Shown: positions 20,027 to 29,013 of the stretch, in pieces
Numbering within the stretch: position 1 is the stretch's first letter
Layout: each line of letters begins with the position of its first letter
Assembly: GCF_003205295.1 (NCBI RefSeq)
Contig: NZ_QJRP01000004.1
Location: forward strand, 186,001-250,000
DNA: 64,000 bases
Origin: Pseudomonas mosselii
GTDB lineage: Bacteria; Pseudomonadota; Gammaproteobacteria; Pseudomonadales; Pseudomonadaceae
Direction of reading: 5' to 3'
The notes under the pieces: generated by a model
Seen by the model: the letters and a program-made list of their open reading frames with translations, nothing else
What the model was told of the DNA's origin: nothing
The model's database searches: none
Translations under genes and position numbers: made by a program

Positions 20027-21109
20027 ATGCGTATTCTCATCACCGGAGGAGCCGGCTTCATTGGCTCGGCACTGGTACGTCACCTCGTCAGCAACACCGA
20101 TCATCAAGTCCTGAACCTGGACAAGTTGACCTATGCCGGCAACCTGGAGTCCCTTTCCAGTATCGCCAGCAATCCATGCTACGAATTCGTACAGGTCGAT
20201 ATCGTCGACCAGGCGGCCGTCAGTTCCGTGCTCGCCCGGTTCAAGCCGCACGCCATCATGCACCTGGCGGCGGAGTCGCACGTGGACCGCTCCATCGACG
20301 GCCCGTCGGACTTCATCCAGACCAACATCGTCGGCACCTACAGCCTGCTGGAGGCCGTGCGCGGCTACTGGAACACGCTGGATGAGGATGAGCGCACCGC
20401 CTTCCGTTTCCACCATATCTCCACCGACGAGGTCTACGGTGACCTGCACGGTGTCGACGACCTGTTTACCGAGACCACCCCGTACGCCCCCAGCTCCCCG
20501 TACTCGGCGAGCAAAGCGGCTTCGGACCATCTGGTCCGCGCCTGGCACCGCACCTATGGCCTGCCGGTCCTGCTGACAAACTGCTCGAACAACTATGGGC
20601 CTTTCCACTTTCCTGAAAAGCTCATCCCGCTGGTCATTCTCAATGCCCTCGAGGGCAAGCCGCTGCCAGTCTACGGCGACGGCCTGCAGGTTCGCGACTG
20701 GCTGTTCGTCGAGGACCACGCCCGTGCCTTGTTCAAGGTCGTGACCGAAGGCGAGGTCGGCGAGACCTACAACATTGGTGGTCACAACGAGCAGAAGAAC
20801 ATCGACGTGGTACGCAGTATCTGCACCCTGCTCGAAGAACTTGCTCCGCAGCATCCCGCCGGCGTCAACCAGTACGTCGACCTGATCACCTTCGTCAAGG
20901 ACCGTCCAGGACACGACCAGCGCTATGCCATTGATGCGAGCAAGATCGAGCGCGACCTGGGCTGGGTGCCGGAGGAAACCTTCGAGAGCGGGCTGCGCAA
21001 GACTGTCCAGTGGTACCTGAACAACCTCGAATGGTGCCGCCATGTCCAGGACGGCAGCTATCAGCGTGAACGGCTGGGCCAGAACAGCTACAAGGACTCG
21101 ATCGCATGA
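20027..21109 (+). CDS. rfbB: dTDP-glucose 4,6-dehydratase
   Basis: A 360-residue extended short-chain dehydrogenase. It has the NAD-binding [11 protein letters not shown] at the N-terminus, [12 protein letters not shown], the catalytic STDEVYGDL and [15 protein letters not shown] (YxxxK near residue 160), and [17 protein letters not shown]. It converts dTDP-glucose to dTDP-4-keto-6-deoxyglucose, the second step to dTDP-L-rhamnose for O-antigen or other glycans. AAGGAAAGAG precedes the ATG. Its stop overlaps rfbA. To the eye the rfb genes are less GC-rich than their neighbours, which hints at transfer. Confidence 0.96.
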   Translation: MRILITGGAGFIGSALVRHLVSNTDHQVLNLDKLTYAGNLESLSSIASNPCYEFVQVDIVDQAAVSSVLARFKPHAIMHLAAESHVDRSIDGPSDFIQTNIVGTYSLLEAVRGYWNTLDEDERTAFRFHHISTDEVYGDLHGVDDLFTETTPYAPSSPYSASKAASDHLVRAWHRTYGLPVLLTNCSNNYGPFHFPEKLIPLVILNALEGKPLPVYGDGLQVRDWLFVEDHARALFKVVTEGEVGETYNIGGHNEQKNIDVVRSICTLLEELAPQHPAGVNQYVDLITFVKDRPGHDQRYAIDASKIERDLGWVPEETFESGLRKTVQWYLNNLEWCRHVQDGSYQRERLGQNSYKDSIA

Positions 21110-21981
21110 CCAAGGGCATCATTCTCGCAGGCGGCTCCGGCACCCGCCTGCACCCCATCACCCTCGGGGTCTCCAAGCAGTTGCTGCCGATCTATGACAA
21201 GCCGATGATCTATTATCCGGTCTCGGTGCTGATGCTCGCCGGCATCCGCGATATCTTGCTCATCTCCACCCCCCACGACCTGCCGCAGTACCGTCAGCTG
21301 TTTGGTGACGGCAGCCAGTTCGGTATCAACATCAGCTATGCCGAGCAGCCTTCGCCCGACGGCCTGGCCCAGGCCTTCCTGATTGGCGAGGAGTTCATCG
21401 GCAGTGATTCCGTGTGCCTGATCCTCGGCGACAACATCTTTCACGGCCAGGGTTTCAGCGAGCAGTTGCATCGGGCGGTCAAGCAACCTGCGGGGGCCAC
21501 GGTGTTCGGATATTGGGTCAAGGACCCTGAGCGCTTTGGTGTGGTCGAGTTCGATAGCGAGGGCCGAGCGCTGTCGATCGAAGAGAAACCGACCAAGCCC
21601 AAATCCAGCTATGCCGTGACCGGCCTGTACTTCTACGACAACGACGTCGTGGAAATTGCCAAAGGCATCAGGCCCTCCCCACGTGGTGAACTGGAAATCA
21701 CCGATATCAACAATGCCTACCTCAAGCGTGGCGATCTTCGCGTAGAGCGCTTCGGTCGTGGCTTCGCCTGGCTCGATACCGGAACCCACGACAGCCTGCT
21801 GGAAGCATCCCAGTATGTGCAGACCATCGAGCATCGCCAAGGTTTGAGGGTTGCCTGTCTTGAAGAGATCGCATACCAGAAGGGCTGGATCTGCCGTGAA
21901 AAGCTGCTGGCCAAGGCTGAAGAGCTGAAAAAGACGGGCTACGGCCAGTACCTGAAGACTCTGGTTGCCGGGGCTCGATGA
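21106..21981 (+). CDS. rfbA: Glucose-1-phosphate thymidylyltransferase
   Basis: A 291-residue nucleotidyltransferase with the sugar-nucleotide signature [20 protein letters not shown], the [14 protein letters not shown] block, and LGDNIFHG holding the metal-binding Asp. It makes dTDP-glucose from dTTP and glucose-1-phosphate, the first step of the pathway. Length fits RmlA. It overlaps rfbB by four bases and its TGA overlaps the ATG of a 39-codon ORF. Confidence 0.96.
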   Translation: MTKGIILAGGSGTRLHPITLGVSKQLLPIYDKPMIYYPVSVLMLAGIRDILLISTPHDLPQYRQLFGDGSQFGINISYAEQPSPDGLAQAFLIGEEFIGSDSVCLILGDNIFHGQGFSEQLHRAVKQPAGATVFGYWVKDPERFGVVEFDSEGRALSIEEKPTKPKSSYAVTGLYFYDNDVVEIAKGIRPSPRGELEITDINNAYLKRGDLRVERFGRGFAWLDTGTHDSLLEASQYVQTIEHRQGLRVACLEEIAYQKGWICREKLLAKAEELKKTGYGQYLKTLVAGAR

Positions 21982-22097
21982 AGATCGCCGGCATCTGCGT
22001 GGAATCATCCAAGACCGCGAATTGGCCGGGGCGTTACAACCGTCCGACCAATTCGCGCAACGATGTCAATCTGACCAACGCCGAACTCTATCCATGA
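21978..22097 (+). CDS. Possible 39-residue coupled peptide between rfbA and rfbD
   Basis: An ORF of 39 codons starts at the ATGA overlap with rfbA and ends in an ATGA overlap with rfbD. GGGG lies before its start, while rfbD has no clear ribosome site of its own, so translation through this ORF could feed rfbD. The peptide begins [11 protein letters not shown] and is polar, with no family I recognise; it does not look like RfbC. It may be a true small protein, a pure coupling device, or a remnant of a lost gene. Confidence 0.4.
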   Translation: MKIAGICVESSKTANWPGRYNRPTNSRNDVNLTNAELYP

Positions 22098-22963
22098 AAC
22101 CCATGAAGATTGTTGTCTGTGGTCGTAATGGCCAGGTCGCCCAAGCGTTACAAGGCTCCTTGGCAGACCTGGGCGATGTGAAGCTGCTTGGCCGTGACAA
22201 GCTCGACCAGGCTCGGCCTGAACAAATGCGCGATCTACTGCGCCAGCTAGCCCCCGACCTGATCATCAACGCGGCCGCCCATACCGCCGTCGACCAGGCT
22301 GAAAGCGAGCCCGAGCTGGCCTTCGCCATCAACGCCGAGGCCCCACGGGTGCTCGCTGAAGAGGCCGCCCGCCTGGGTGCCCCGCTGATCCACTACTCCA
22401 CCGACTATGTGTTCGATGGCTGCAAGACCACGCCATACACCGAGGACGACGCGACCAACCCGCTGGGCGTCTACGGTGGCAGTAAACTGGCGGGGGAGCA
22501 GGCCATCGCCGCCGTTGACGGCCAGTACTTGATCCTGCGTACCAGCTGGGTTTATTCGCTATACGGCCGTAACTTCCTGCTGACCATGCAGCGCTTGCTG
22601 CAGGAACGGCCACAGCTGAAGGTGGTGAGCGACCAGGTCGGTGCGCCAACCTGGGCCGCCAGTATCGCGACCAGTACCCGCGCGCTGATCGAGCGCTGGC
22701 ACGATGGCAAGGCCGGCCAGTGGGGCACCTACCACCTGACAGCCCAGGGCGAAACCTCATGGTTCGGCTTCGCCCAGGCCATCGGCGAACAGCTCAAGGC
22801 CCGCGGTCTGCCCTGTGCCGAACTACTGCCAATCCCTTCCAGCGAGTACCCGACGCCAGCCCGACGCCCGCTCAATTCGCGCCTGGACTGCTCGCGCCTG
22901 GCCCGAGAATGGCAGGTGACCCAGCCACACTGGCACGAGGCGCTGATCGACTGCCTGAAGTAG
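22094..22963 (+). CDS. rfbD: dTDP-4-dehydrorhamnose reductase
   Basis: A 289-residue reductase with the NADPH-binding GRNGQVAQAL, NAAAHTAVDQAES, HYSTDYVFDG, and YGGSKLAGEQAI (YxxxK). It reduces dTDP-4-keto-L-rhamnose to dTDP-L-rhamnose. A second in-frame ATG lies at 22103. The 3,5-epimerase RfbC that should act between RfbB and RfbD is not in this window, so it must be encoded elsewhere if the pathway is complete. Confidence 0.95.
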   Translation: MKPMKIVVCGRNGQVAQALQGSLADLGDVKLLGRDKLDQARPEQMRDLLRQLAPDLIINAAAHTAVDQAESEPELAFAINAEAPRVLAEEAARLGAPLIHYSTDYVFDGCKTTPYTEDDATNPLGVYGGSKLAGEQAIAAVDGQYLILRTSWVYSLYGRNFLLTMQRLLQERPQLKVVSDQVGAPTWAASIATSTRALIERWHDGKAGQWGTYHLTAQGETSWFGFAQAIGEQLKARGLPCAELLPIPSSEYPTPARRPLNSRLDCSRLAREWQVTQPHWHEALIDCLK

Positions 22964-22970
22964 CGCATAA

Positions 22971-22994
22971 TTGCGCCAGACTTTTCTGGCGCAA
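22971..22994 (+). promoter_or_regulatory. Hairpin between rfbD and dctB
   Basis: TTGCGCCAGA and TCTGGCGCAA form a perfect 10-bp stem with a CTTT loop. It begins seven bases after rfbD and ends eight bases before the dctB ATG, with no T run. It could end rfb transcription, or hide the dctB start region. Confidence 0.55.
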
Positions 22995-23002
22995 CGATCG
23001 CG

Positions 23003-24817
23003 ATGATTCCAAGACCCACGCCCCCACGCCGCCCCCGCTGGCGCAGCCTGGCCCTGCTGGCGCTGTGCCTCGCCCCGCTGCTGTGGCCGCTGCACCACCT
23101 GGCCGAGCGCTACTACCAGGACGAACTGGCCTCACAGAACCGCCAGACCCTCGACCTCTACGTCGCCAACCTGCTGGGTACCCTGCACCGTTACGAAACC
23201 CTGCCGCAGATCCTCGGCGACCTGCCGGCGCTGCGCGGCGTGCTGGCCGACCCGTTGCGACTCGAGACGGTGACCAACGCCAACCGCCTGCTCAAGCACA
23301 TCACCCAGCAGACCGGCGCCGAGGTGATGTACCTGATGGACGTCAGCGGCAACACCCTGGCCGCCTCCAACTGGGACAAGCAGGACAGTTTCGTCGGCCG
23401 CAACTTCTCGTTCCGCCCCTATTTCATCGAAGCGATGGAGGGCCACCTGGGGCGCTTCTTCGGCCAGGGGACCACCTCGGCCAAGCGCGGCTACTTCTTC
23501 GCCGCCGCCGTGCACGACCGCGACAAGGTAATCGGCGTGCTGGTGGTCAAGGTCGACCTCGACCACACCGAAACCCTCTGGGGCCGCACCCCGGAACAAC
23601 TGCTGCTGACCGACCAGAACGGCGTGGTAGTGCTCACCTCGCGCCCGGACTGGCGGTTTCGCGCCACCCGCGAGCTGACCGCAGCCGAGCGCCAGGCCAT
23701 CGTCGCCATCCAGCCCTACCCGACCCAGGCGCCGCAGCCGCTGACCCTCGACCAGGCCGCCTGGCTGATCCAGACCCGCGACATCAAGGAAACCGGCTGG
23801 CAGGTGAGCATCCTCGCTCCGCGTCTGCTGGTCGACCGCTCGGTGCAGACGGTCATGGCCATCGGCGGCGGCGCGCTGCTGGTGACCATGCTCCTGGCAG
23901 GCCTGGTGATGCAGCGCCGCCGTCACTACATCGACCGCATCGACTTCGAGGCCCGTGCCCGCCAGGAGCTTGAAAACCGCGTGGTCGAGCGCACCGCCGA
24001 CCTCGAGGGTCTCAACACCCGGCTCAAGAGCGCGGTGCTCGAACGCGAAAGCGCCCAGCAGGAGCTGGTGCGCGCCCAGGATGAGCTGGTCCAGGCCGGC
24101 AAGCTGTCGGTGCTCGGCACCATGTCAGCGAGCATCAGCCACGAGCTGAACCAGCCGCTGGCGGCCATTCGCAGCTACGCCGAGAACGCCGAGATCCTGC
24201 TCGATCATCAGCGCACCGAGGACGTGCGCGGCAACCTCAAGCTGATCGGCGAGCTGACCGGGCGCATGGCCTCGATCATCGCCCACCTGCGTGCCTTCGC
24301 CCGCCGCGACCAGCACGCCCCGGAAAGCGTTGCCCTGCAACCGGCCCTTGACGACGCCCTCGCGCTGCTGGCCAAGCGCCGCCGGGCCATGGCCGTGGAA
24401 CTGGTGCGCGACCTGCCCGAGGCCACCCTGTGGGTGCAGGCCGGCGAGACCCGCCTGCGCCAGGTGCTGGGCAACCTGCTGGCCAACGCCCTCGATGCCC
24501 TCACCGAGAAGGCCAACCCACGCAGGCTGTGGCTGAGTGCCGAACGCCAGGATGACTGCGTCTACCTGTACATCCGCGACAATGGCCCCGGTTTCAGCCG
24601 CCAGGCCCTGGAGCACGCCAAGGAGCCGTTCTTCACCACCAAGACCCGCACCCAGGGCCTGGGGCTGGGGCTGGCCATCTGCGAAAGCCTGATGCATGCA
24701 CTGGGCGGTGAGCTGCTGCTGGGCAACCACCCGGAAGGCGGTGCCCTGCTGACGCTGAAACTGCGCGTGGCCAAACCCGGCGCCAACCTGCAATCTTCGG
24801 AGGACACCTCGGCATGA
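23003..24817 (+). CDS. dctB: DctB-type C4-dicarboxylate sensor histidine kinase
   Basis: A 604-residue membrane sensor. A first TM helix (about 14-32) and a second (about 290-310) enclose a double PDC/Cache periplasmic domain (VMYLMDVSGNTLAASNWD; GRNFSFRPYF; RGYFFAA), as in DctB. A coiled coil (about 315-365) leads to the phospho-acceptor His380 in SASISHELNQPLAAIRSYAEN, then the HATPase (N box NLLANALDAL, G boxes DNGPGF and GLGLGLAI). DctB senses succinate, fumarate or malate and phosphorylates DctD. No good ribosome site is visible before ATG 23003. It overlaps dctD by four bases. Confidence 0.93.
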   Translation: MIPRPTPPRRPRWRSLALLALCLAPLLWPLHHLAERYYQDELASQNRQTLDLYVANLLGTLHRYETLPQILGDLPALRGVLADPLRLETVTNANRLLKHITQQTGAEVMYLMDVSGNTLAASNWDKQDSFVGRNFSFRPYFIEAMEGHLGRFFGQGTTSAKRGYFFAAAVHDRDKVIGVLVVKVDLDHTETLWGRTPEQLLLTDQNGVVVLTSRPDWRFRATRELTAAERQAIVAIQPYPTQAPQPLTLDQAAWLIQTRDIKETGWQVSILAPRLLVDRSVQTVMAIGGGALLVTMLLAGLVMQRRRHYIDRIDFEARARQELENRVVERTADLEGLNTRLKSAVLERESAQQELVRAQDELVQAGKLSVLGTMSASISHELNQPLAAIRSYAENAEILLDHQRTEDVRGNLKLIGELTGRMASIIAHLRAFARRDQHAPESVALQPALDDALALLAKRRRAMAVELVRDLPEATLWVQAGETRLRQVLGNLLANALDALTEKANPRRLWLSAERQDDCVYLYIRDNGPGFSRQALEHAKEPFFTTKTRTQGLGLGLAICESLMHALGGELLLGNHPEGGALLTLKLRVAKPGANLQSSEDTSA

Positions 24818-26220
24818 CCGAGACACTGATCGACAGCCGCGCCCAGGTGCTCCTGGTCGACGACGACCCGCACCTGCGCCAGGCCCTGAGCCAGACCCTG
24901 GACCTGGCCGGGCTCAAGGTGGTGGCCCTGGCCGACGCCCAGGGCCTGGCCGGGCGCATCGAGGAAGACTGGCCGGGGGTGGTGGTCAGCGATATCCGCA
25001 TGCCCGGCATCGACGGCCTGCAACTGCTGGAGCAACTGCATGCCCGCGACAGCGAGCTGCCGGTGCTGCTGATCACCGGCCACGGTGATGTGCCGCTGGC
25101 GGTGCAAGCAATGCGCGCCGGGGCCTACGACTTCCTCGAAAAGCCTTTCGCCAGCGACGCTCTGCTCGACAGCGTGCGCCGCGCCCTGGCCCTGCGCCGC
25201 CTGGTGCTGGACAACCGCAGCCTGCGCCTGGCCCTGAGCGACCGCCAACAGCTGGCCACGCGCCTGGTCGGCCAGTCGCCGGGCATGCAGCGCCTGCGCG
25301 AGCAGATCGGCGCCCTGGCGGGGACCCGCGCCGACGTGCTGATCCTTGGTGAGACCGGCGCCGGCAAGGAGGTGGTGGCCCGCGCCCTGCACGATTTGTC
25401 GAGCCGCCGCGACGGCCCGTTCGTGGCGATCAACGCCGGCGCCCTGGCCGAGTCGGTGGTCGAGAGCGAACTGTTCGGCCATGAGCCCGGGGCTTTCACC
25501 GGGGCGCAGAAACGCAGGATCGGCAAGTTCGAGTTCGCCAATGGCGGCACACTGTTCCTCGACGAAATCGAGAGCATGAGCCTGGACGTGCAAGTCAAGC
25601 TGCTGCGCCTGCTGCAGGAACGGGTGGTCGAACGCCTGGGCGGCAACCAGCTGATCCCGCTGGATATCCGCGTCATCGCCGCGACCAAGGAAGACCTGCG
25701 CCAGGCCGCCGACCAGGGCCGCTTCCGCGCCGACCTGTACTACCGCCTGAATGTGGCGCCGCTGCGCATCCCCGCGTTGCGCGAGCGCGGCGACGACATC
25801 CTCGTGCTGTTCCAGCACTTTGCCGACGCCGCCAGCGAGCGCCACGGCCTGGCGCCCCACAGCCTGCAACCGGCGCAGCGCGCCGTGCTCCTGCGCCACG
25901 ACTGGCCGGGCAACGTGCGCGAGCTACAGAACGCCGCCGAACGCTTCGCCCTTGGCCTGGAGCTGGCCCTTGATGGCCAGGTGCCCGCGGCGGCCCATGA
26001 CATCCAGGTGCCCGTGCCGACCGGCAACCTCAGCGAGCAGGTCGAGCAGTTCGAGCGCTCGCTGATCGCCGCCGAACTGGGCCAACCGCACAACTCGATG
26101 CGCAGCCTCGCCGAGGCCCTTGGCATCCCGCGAAAGACCCTGCACGACAAGCTGCGCAAGCACGGCCTGAGCTTCGACGGCGGCGGCGGGCACGACGACC
26201 AGGAGGACCACCGTCAATGA
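24814..26220 (+). CDS. dctD: DctD-type sigma-54-dependent response regulator
   Basis: A 468-residue NtrC-family activator. Receiver domain with Asp16-18 and phospho-acceptor Asp60 (VVVSDIRMPG), AAA+ domain with Walker A GETGAGKE, the sigma-54 contact loop GAFTGA, Walker B GGTLFLDEI, and a C-terminal Fis-type helix-turn-helix (SLAEALGIPRKTLHDKLRKHGL). With DctB it switches on dicarboxylate uptake genes such as dctA, which is not in this window. TCGGAGGA gives a strong ribosome site inside the dctB end. Confidence 0.95.
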   Translation: MTETLIDSRAQVLLVDDDPHLRQALSQTLDLAGLKVVALADAQGLAGRIEEDWPGVVVSDIRMPGIDGLQLLEQLHARDSELPVLLITGHGDVPLAVQAMRAGAYDFLEKPFASDALLDSVRRALALRRLVLDNRSLRLALSDRQQLATRLVGQSPGMQRLREQIGALAGTRADVLILGETGAGKEVVARALHDLSSRRDGPFVAINAGALAESVVESELFGHEPGAFTGAQKRRIGKFEFANGGTLFLDEIESMSLDVQVKLLRLLQERVVERLGGNQLIPLDIRVIAATKEDLRQAADQGRFRADLYYRLNVAPLRIPALRERGDDILVLFQHFADAASERHGLAPHSLQPAQRAVLLRHDWPGNVRELQNAAERFALGLELALDGQVPAAAHDIQVPVPTGNLSEQVEQFERSLIAAELGQPHNSMRSLAEALGIPRKTLHDKLRKHGLSFDGGGGHDDQEDHRQ

Positions 26221-26672
26221 GCACCGACAGCCAGTACCTGCAATCCGTACTGCACGGCGACATTCCACTGACCCGCGAGATGGGGATGGAAGTGATCGAT
26301 TGGCAGCAGCACTGCCTGCGCCTGAAGTTGCCGCTGGCACCCAACGTCAACCACAAGAGCACCATGTTCGGCGGCAGCCTTTACTGCGGCGCGGTGCTGG
26401 TGGGCTGGGGCTGGCTGCACCTGCGCCTGCGCGAACTGGGGATCGATGACGGGCATATCGTCATCCAGGAAGGGCAGATCAGCTACCCGCTGCCGGTCAC
26501 CGGGGCTGCCGTGGCGCGTTGCCCGGCGCCGGACGAGAAGGCCTGGGAGCGATTCCTGACCATGTACCAGCGTCGCGGGCGGTCGCGGCTGACGCTGGAG
26601 ACGGTGGTGAGCAACGAGGGTAGCGACGAGCCTGCGGTGAAATTCAGTGGGCAGTACGTGTTGCATCGCTGA
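26217..26672 (+). CDS. YiiD C-terminal-like hot-dog thioesterase domain protein
   Basis: A 151-residue protein with the features of the YiiD_C thioesterase family: NVNHKSTMFGGSLYCGAVLVGWG near residues 42-64 and IVIQEGQISYPLPV. The hot-dog fold suggests acyl-CoA or acyl-carrier thioester hydrolysis, but the substrate is unknown. The start overlaps the dctD stop (ATGA), so it is the third gene of the dctBD operon, yet no role in dicarboxylate sensing is known to me. Confidence 0.8.
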   Translation: MSTDSQYLQSVLHGDIPLTREMGMEVIDWQQHCLRLKLPLAPNVNHKSTMFGGSLYCGAVLVGWGWLHLRLRELGIDDGHIVIQEGQISYPLPVTGAAVARCPAPDEKAWERFLTMYQRRGRSRLTLETVVSNEGSDEPAVKFSGQYVLHR

Positions 26673-26682
26673 AAGCTTGGAG

Positions 26683-26774
26683 GCCCTTCGCGGCACAAGG
26701 CCGCTCCTACAGGGAAACGTGATCCCCTGTAGGAGCGGCCTTGTGCCGCGATGGGCTGCAAAGCAGCCCCGGCG
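26683..26774 (+). repeat. REP pair (CGGCACAAGG type)
   Basis: CGCGGCACAAGGCCGCTCCT faces AGGAGCGGCCTTGTGCCGCG, followed by GGGCTGCAAAGCAGCCC. It sits between the convergent thioesterase and cysQ genes. Confidence 0.88.
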
Positions 26775-26777
26775 GTC

Positions 26778-27611
26778 TCAAGCCCGGATAGCGCCCGCCA
26801 GCTCGACCAACGCCTTCCGCCAACCGGCAGCCTTGGGCAACGCCAGGAAAAACGGATTGAGCAACGAGTCCCGCGCCGGATACCGGAACGCCAACCCATC
26901 CAGCCCGATCACCTCACCCCCAGCCCCTTCCAGCACGCCCTGGGCAGCCGCCGTATCCCACTGCGAAGTCGGCGCCAACCGCGGATAACAGTCGGCACTG
27001 CCTTCGGCCAGCAGGCAGAATTTCAGCGAACTGCCGATATTGGCCAGCTCCAGCTCACCCACCGCACCACTCAGCCCGGCCAGCAGGGCCTCCTGCTGCG
27101 GGCTGGAATGCCGGCGGCTGGCGACGACGGTGAACTTCACCCCCTGCGGTGGCGCGTTACGTACCTGGATCGGCTGCGCGGCACCATCACGCTCCACACG
27201 CCAGGCTCCCAGGTCGCGACCGCCGAAATAGCAGCGGCCATTGGTCGGCATCGCCACCACCCCGAACACCACCTCACCGTTTTCGACCAGCGCGATATTG
27301 ACGGTGAACTCTTCGCTACCGGCAATGAACTCCTTGGTGCCATCCAGCGGATCGACCAGCCACCAGCGCTGCCAGCCTTGGCGGGTGGCCAGAGGAATCT
27401 CGCAGTCTTCCTCGGACAGCACCGGAATCTGCGGCGCCAGTGCCTGCAGGCCCTCGGCGATAACCCGATGAGCCGCCAGGTCGGCAGCAGTCACCGGCGA
27501 ATCGTCAGCCTTGCTGATCACGGCTACATCGGCGCGCCAGAACGGCAGGATCGCCTCGCCAGCCGAACGGGCGAGATTCACCACGTCCTGCATCAATTGC
27601 CGATCGTTCAT
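26778..27611 (-). CDS. cysQ: 3'(2'),5'-bisphosphate nucleotidase
   Basis: A 277-residue inositol-monophosphatase-fold enzyme with the metal sites LSEEDCEIP and WLVDPLDGTKEFI, and the C-terminal WDTAAAQGVLEGAGG. CysQ removes 3'-phosphoadenosine-5'-phosphate formed during sulfate assimilation and balances PAPS. Its ATG overlaps the nudE stop by four bases, forming a nudE-cysQ operon, a common arrangement in gammaproteobacteria. Confidence 0.95.
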   Translation of the reverse strand: MNDRQLMQDVVNLARSAGEAILPFWRADVAVISKADDSPVTAADLAAHRVIAEGLQALAPQIPVLSEEDCEIPLATRQGWQRWWLVDPLDGTKEFIAGSEEFTVNIALVENGEVVFGVVAMPTNGRCYFGGRDLGAWRVERDGAAQPIQVRNAPPQGVKFTVVASRRHSSPQQEALLAGLSGAVGELELANIGSSLKFCLLAEGSADCYPRLAPTSQWDTAAAQGVLEGAGGEVIGLDGLAFRYPARDSLLNPFFLALPKAAGWRKALVELAGAIRA

Positions 27612-28174
27612 ACGCTCAGCACTCCACGCTGGATCAGCAGGTCACGGGCCAGATACAGCGCCGCCAGCGCCCGTCCTTCGGTAAACTGCGGGTGCATGGC
27701 CAACGCCGAGAGTTCACGCAGGTTGACCTTGTCGACCCGCATCGGCTCGGGCTCGTCGCCCTCCAGGCGTTCTTCGTACAGGTCGGAGGCCAGCACCACC
27801 TGGATCTTTTGGCTCATGTAGCCGGGCGACAGCGACAGCTCGGTCAGGTGCTCCAGCTGGCGTGCGCCAAAACCGGCCTCTTCCTTGAGCTCCCGGTCGG
27901 CGGCGGCCAGCACGTCCTCGCCCGGCTCGATCAGGCCCTTGGGCAGGGACAGCTCGTATTCATCGGTGCCGCCGCAATATTCCTCGACCAGCACCGCGTG
28001 CTCGGCGTCGAGCATGGCCACGATCATCACCGCGCCATAGCCGTTGCCACGGCCGACCAATCGCTCGTAGGTGCGCTCGGTGCCGTTGGAAAAGCGCAAC
28101 TGCACGGCTTCGACCCTGAACAGGCGGCTGCTGGCGACGATCTCGCGGCTGAGGACGGTGGGTTTCTGGCGCAT
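27608..28174 (-). CDS. nudE: ADP compounds hydrolase NudE (Nudix)
   Basis: A 188-residue Nudix hydrolase. The Nudix box is GLIEPGEDVLAAADRELKEE followed by AGFG, in the middle of the protein. NudE cleaves ADP-ribose, Ap3A and NADH-type substrates. The start at 28174 (MRQKPTVLSRE) has GGAG eight bases upstream; longer in-frame extensions run into the divergent nucleotidase gene and are rejected. Confidence 0.93.
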   Translation of the reverse strand: MRQKPTVLSREIVASSRLFRVEAVQLRFSNGTERTYERLVGRGNGYGAVMIVAMLDAEHAVLVEEYCGGTDEYELSLPKGLIEPGEDVLAAADRELKEEAGFGARQLEHLTELSLSPGYMSQKIQVVLASDLYEERLEGDEPEPMRVDKVNLRELSALAMHPQFTEGRALAALYLARDLLIQRGVLSV

Positions 28175-28238
28175 GGGGCGGCTCCTTGGCGTGAACGGGT
28201 TACTATACCGTGGCTTGCCGACTGATCGAGAATTTCCC

Positions 28239-28901
28239 ATGCCCGTTCTTCCCTGGTCCGCCATCGATACCGTCCTGCTGGACATGGACGGCACCCTGCT
28301 CGACCTGCACTACGACAACCGCTTCTGGCTAGACCACCTGCCCCAACGCTACGCCGAGCTGCATGGCGTAAGCCGGGCCATGGCCGAGCTTGAGCTGCGC
28401 CCGCTGTTCGAGCAGCATGCCGGTACGCTCAACTGGTACTGCCTGGACTTCTGGAGCCGCGAACTGCGCCTGCCGATCCGCGAGCTGAAACAGGAGATCG
28501 CCGACCTCATTGCCCTCAAGCCGGATGCTGACACCTTTCTTGCAGCCATTCGCAAGGCGGGCAAGCGGGTGGTGATGATCACCAATGCGCACCGCGATTC
28601 GCTGTCGTTGAAACTGGAGCGGGTGGAGCTGGCACCGTATTTCGAACGGCTGATCAGCTCGCATGACTATGGGTATCCGAAGGAGAGTCCACAGTTCTGG
28701 GATGCCTTGCAGGCGGACATCGGTTTTGAACCGGCGCGCAGCCTGTTCATCGATGACACTTTGGCGATTCTGCGCAGTGCCCGGCGATTTGGTGTTGGGC
28801 ACCTGTTGGCGGTGCGCCAGCCGGATAGCCGGGCGGAACCTCGGGATACCCAGGAGTTTGCGGCGGTCGAGGATTACCGGGAGTTACTGGTTGGCCTGTG
28901 A
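28239..28901 (+). CDS. yrfG: HAD-family GMP/IMP nucleotidase YrfG
   Basis: A 220-residue haloacid-dehalogenase-like phosphatase with motif I DTVLLDMDGTLLDL, motif II VMITNAH, motif III Lys in YGYPKESPQFW and motif IV FIDDTLAILRSA. The order beside nudE matches the E. coli yrfG-nudE neighbourhood, where the enzyme dephosphorylates purine mononucleotides. Divergent from nudE; start ATG 28239. Confidence 0.92.
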   Translation: MPVLPWSAIDTVLLDMDGTLLDLHYDNRFWLDHLPQRYAELHGVSRAMAELELRPLFEQHAGTLNWYCLDFWSRELRLPIRELKQEIADLIALKPDADTFLAAIRKAGKRVVMITNAHRDSLSLKLERVELAPYFERLISSHDYGYPKESPQFWDALQADIGFEPARSLFIDDTLAILRSARRFGVGHLLAVRQPDSRAEPRDTQEFAAVEDYRELLVGL

Positions 28902-28902
28902 C

Positions 28903-28998
28903 GGCCTCTTCGCGGGTAAACCCGCTCCCACAGAATCTGCACAGTCCTTGAATATGGTGCAGTACCTGTGGGAGCGGGTTTACCCGCGAAAGAGCCGG
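28903..28998 (+). repeat. REP pair (GCGGGTAAACCCGC type)
   Basis: CGGCCTCTTCGCGGGTAAAC faces GTTTACCCGCGAAAGAGCCG at about 28978-28997, with the shared outer GCTCCCACAG. This is the classical P. putida REP. It separates the convergent yrfG and kbp genes. Confidence 0.92.
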
Positions 28999-29013
28999 AT
29001 CAGGCGATGAAGA

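Noticed and set aside
21978..22097. Remnant of rfbC
   Set aside because: None of the three frames shows RfbC motifs; origin left open.
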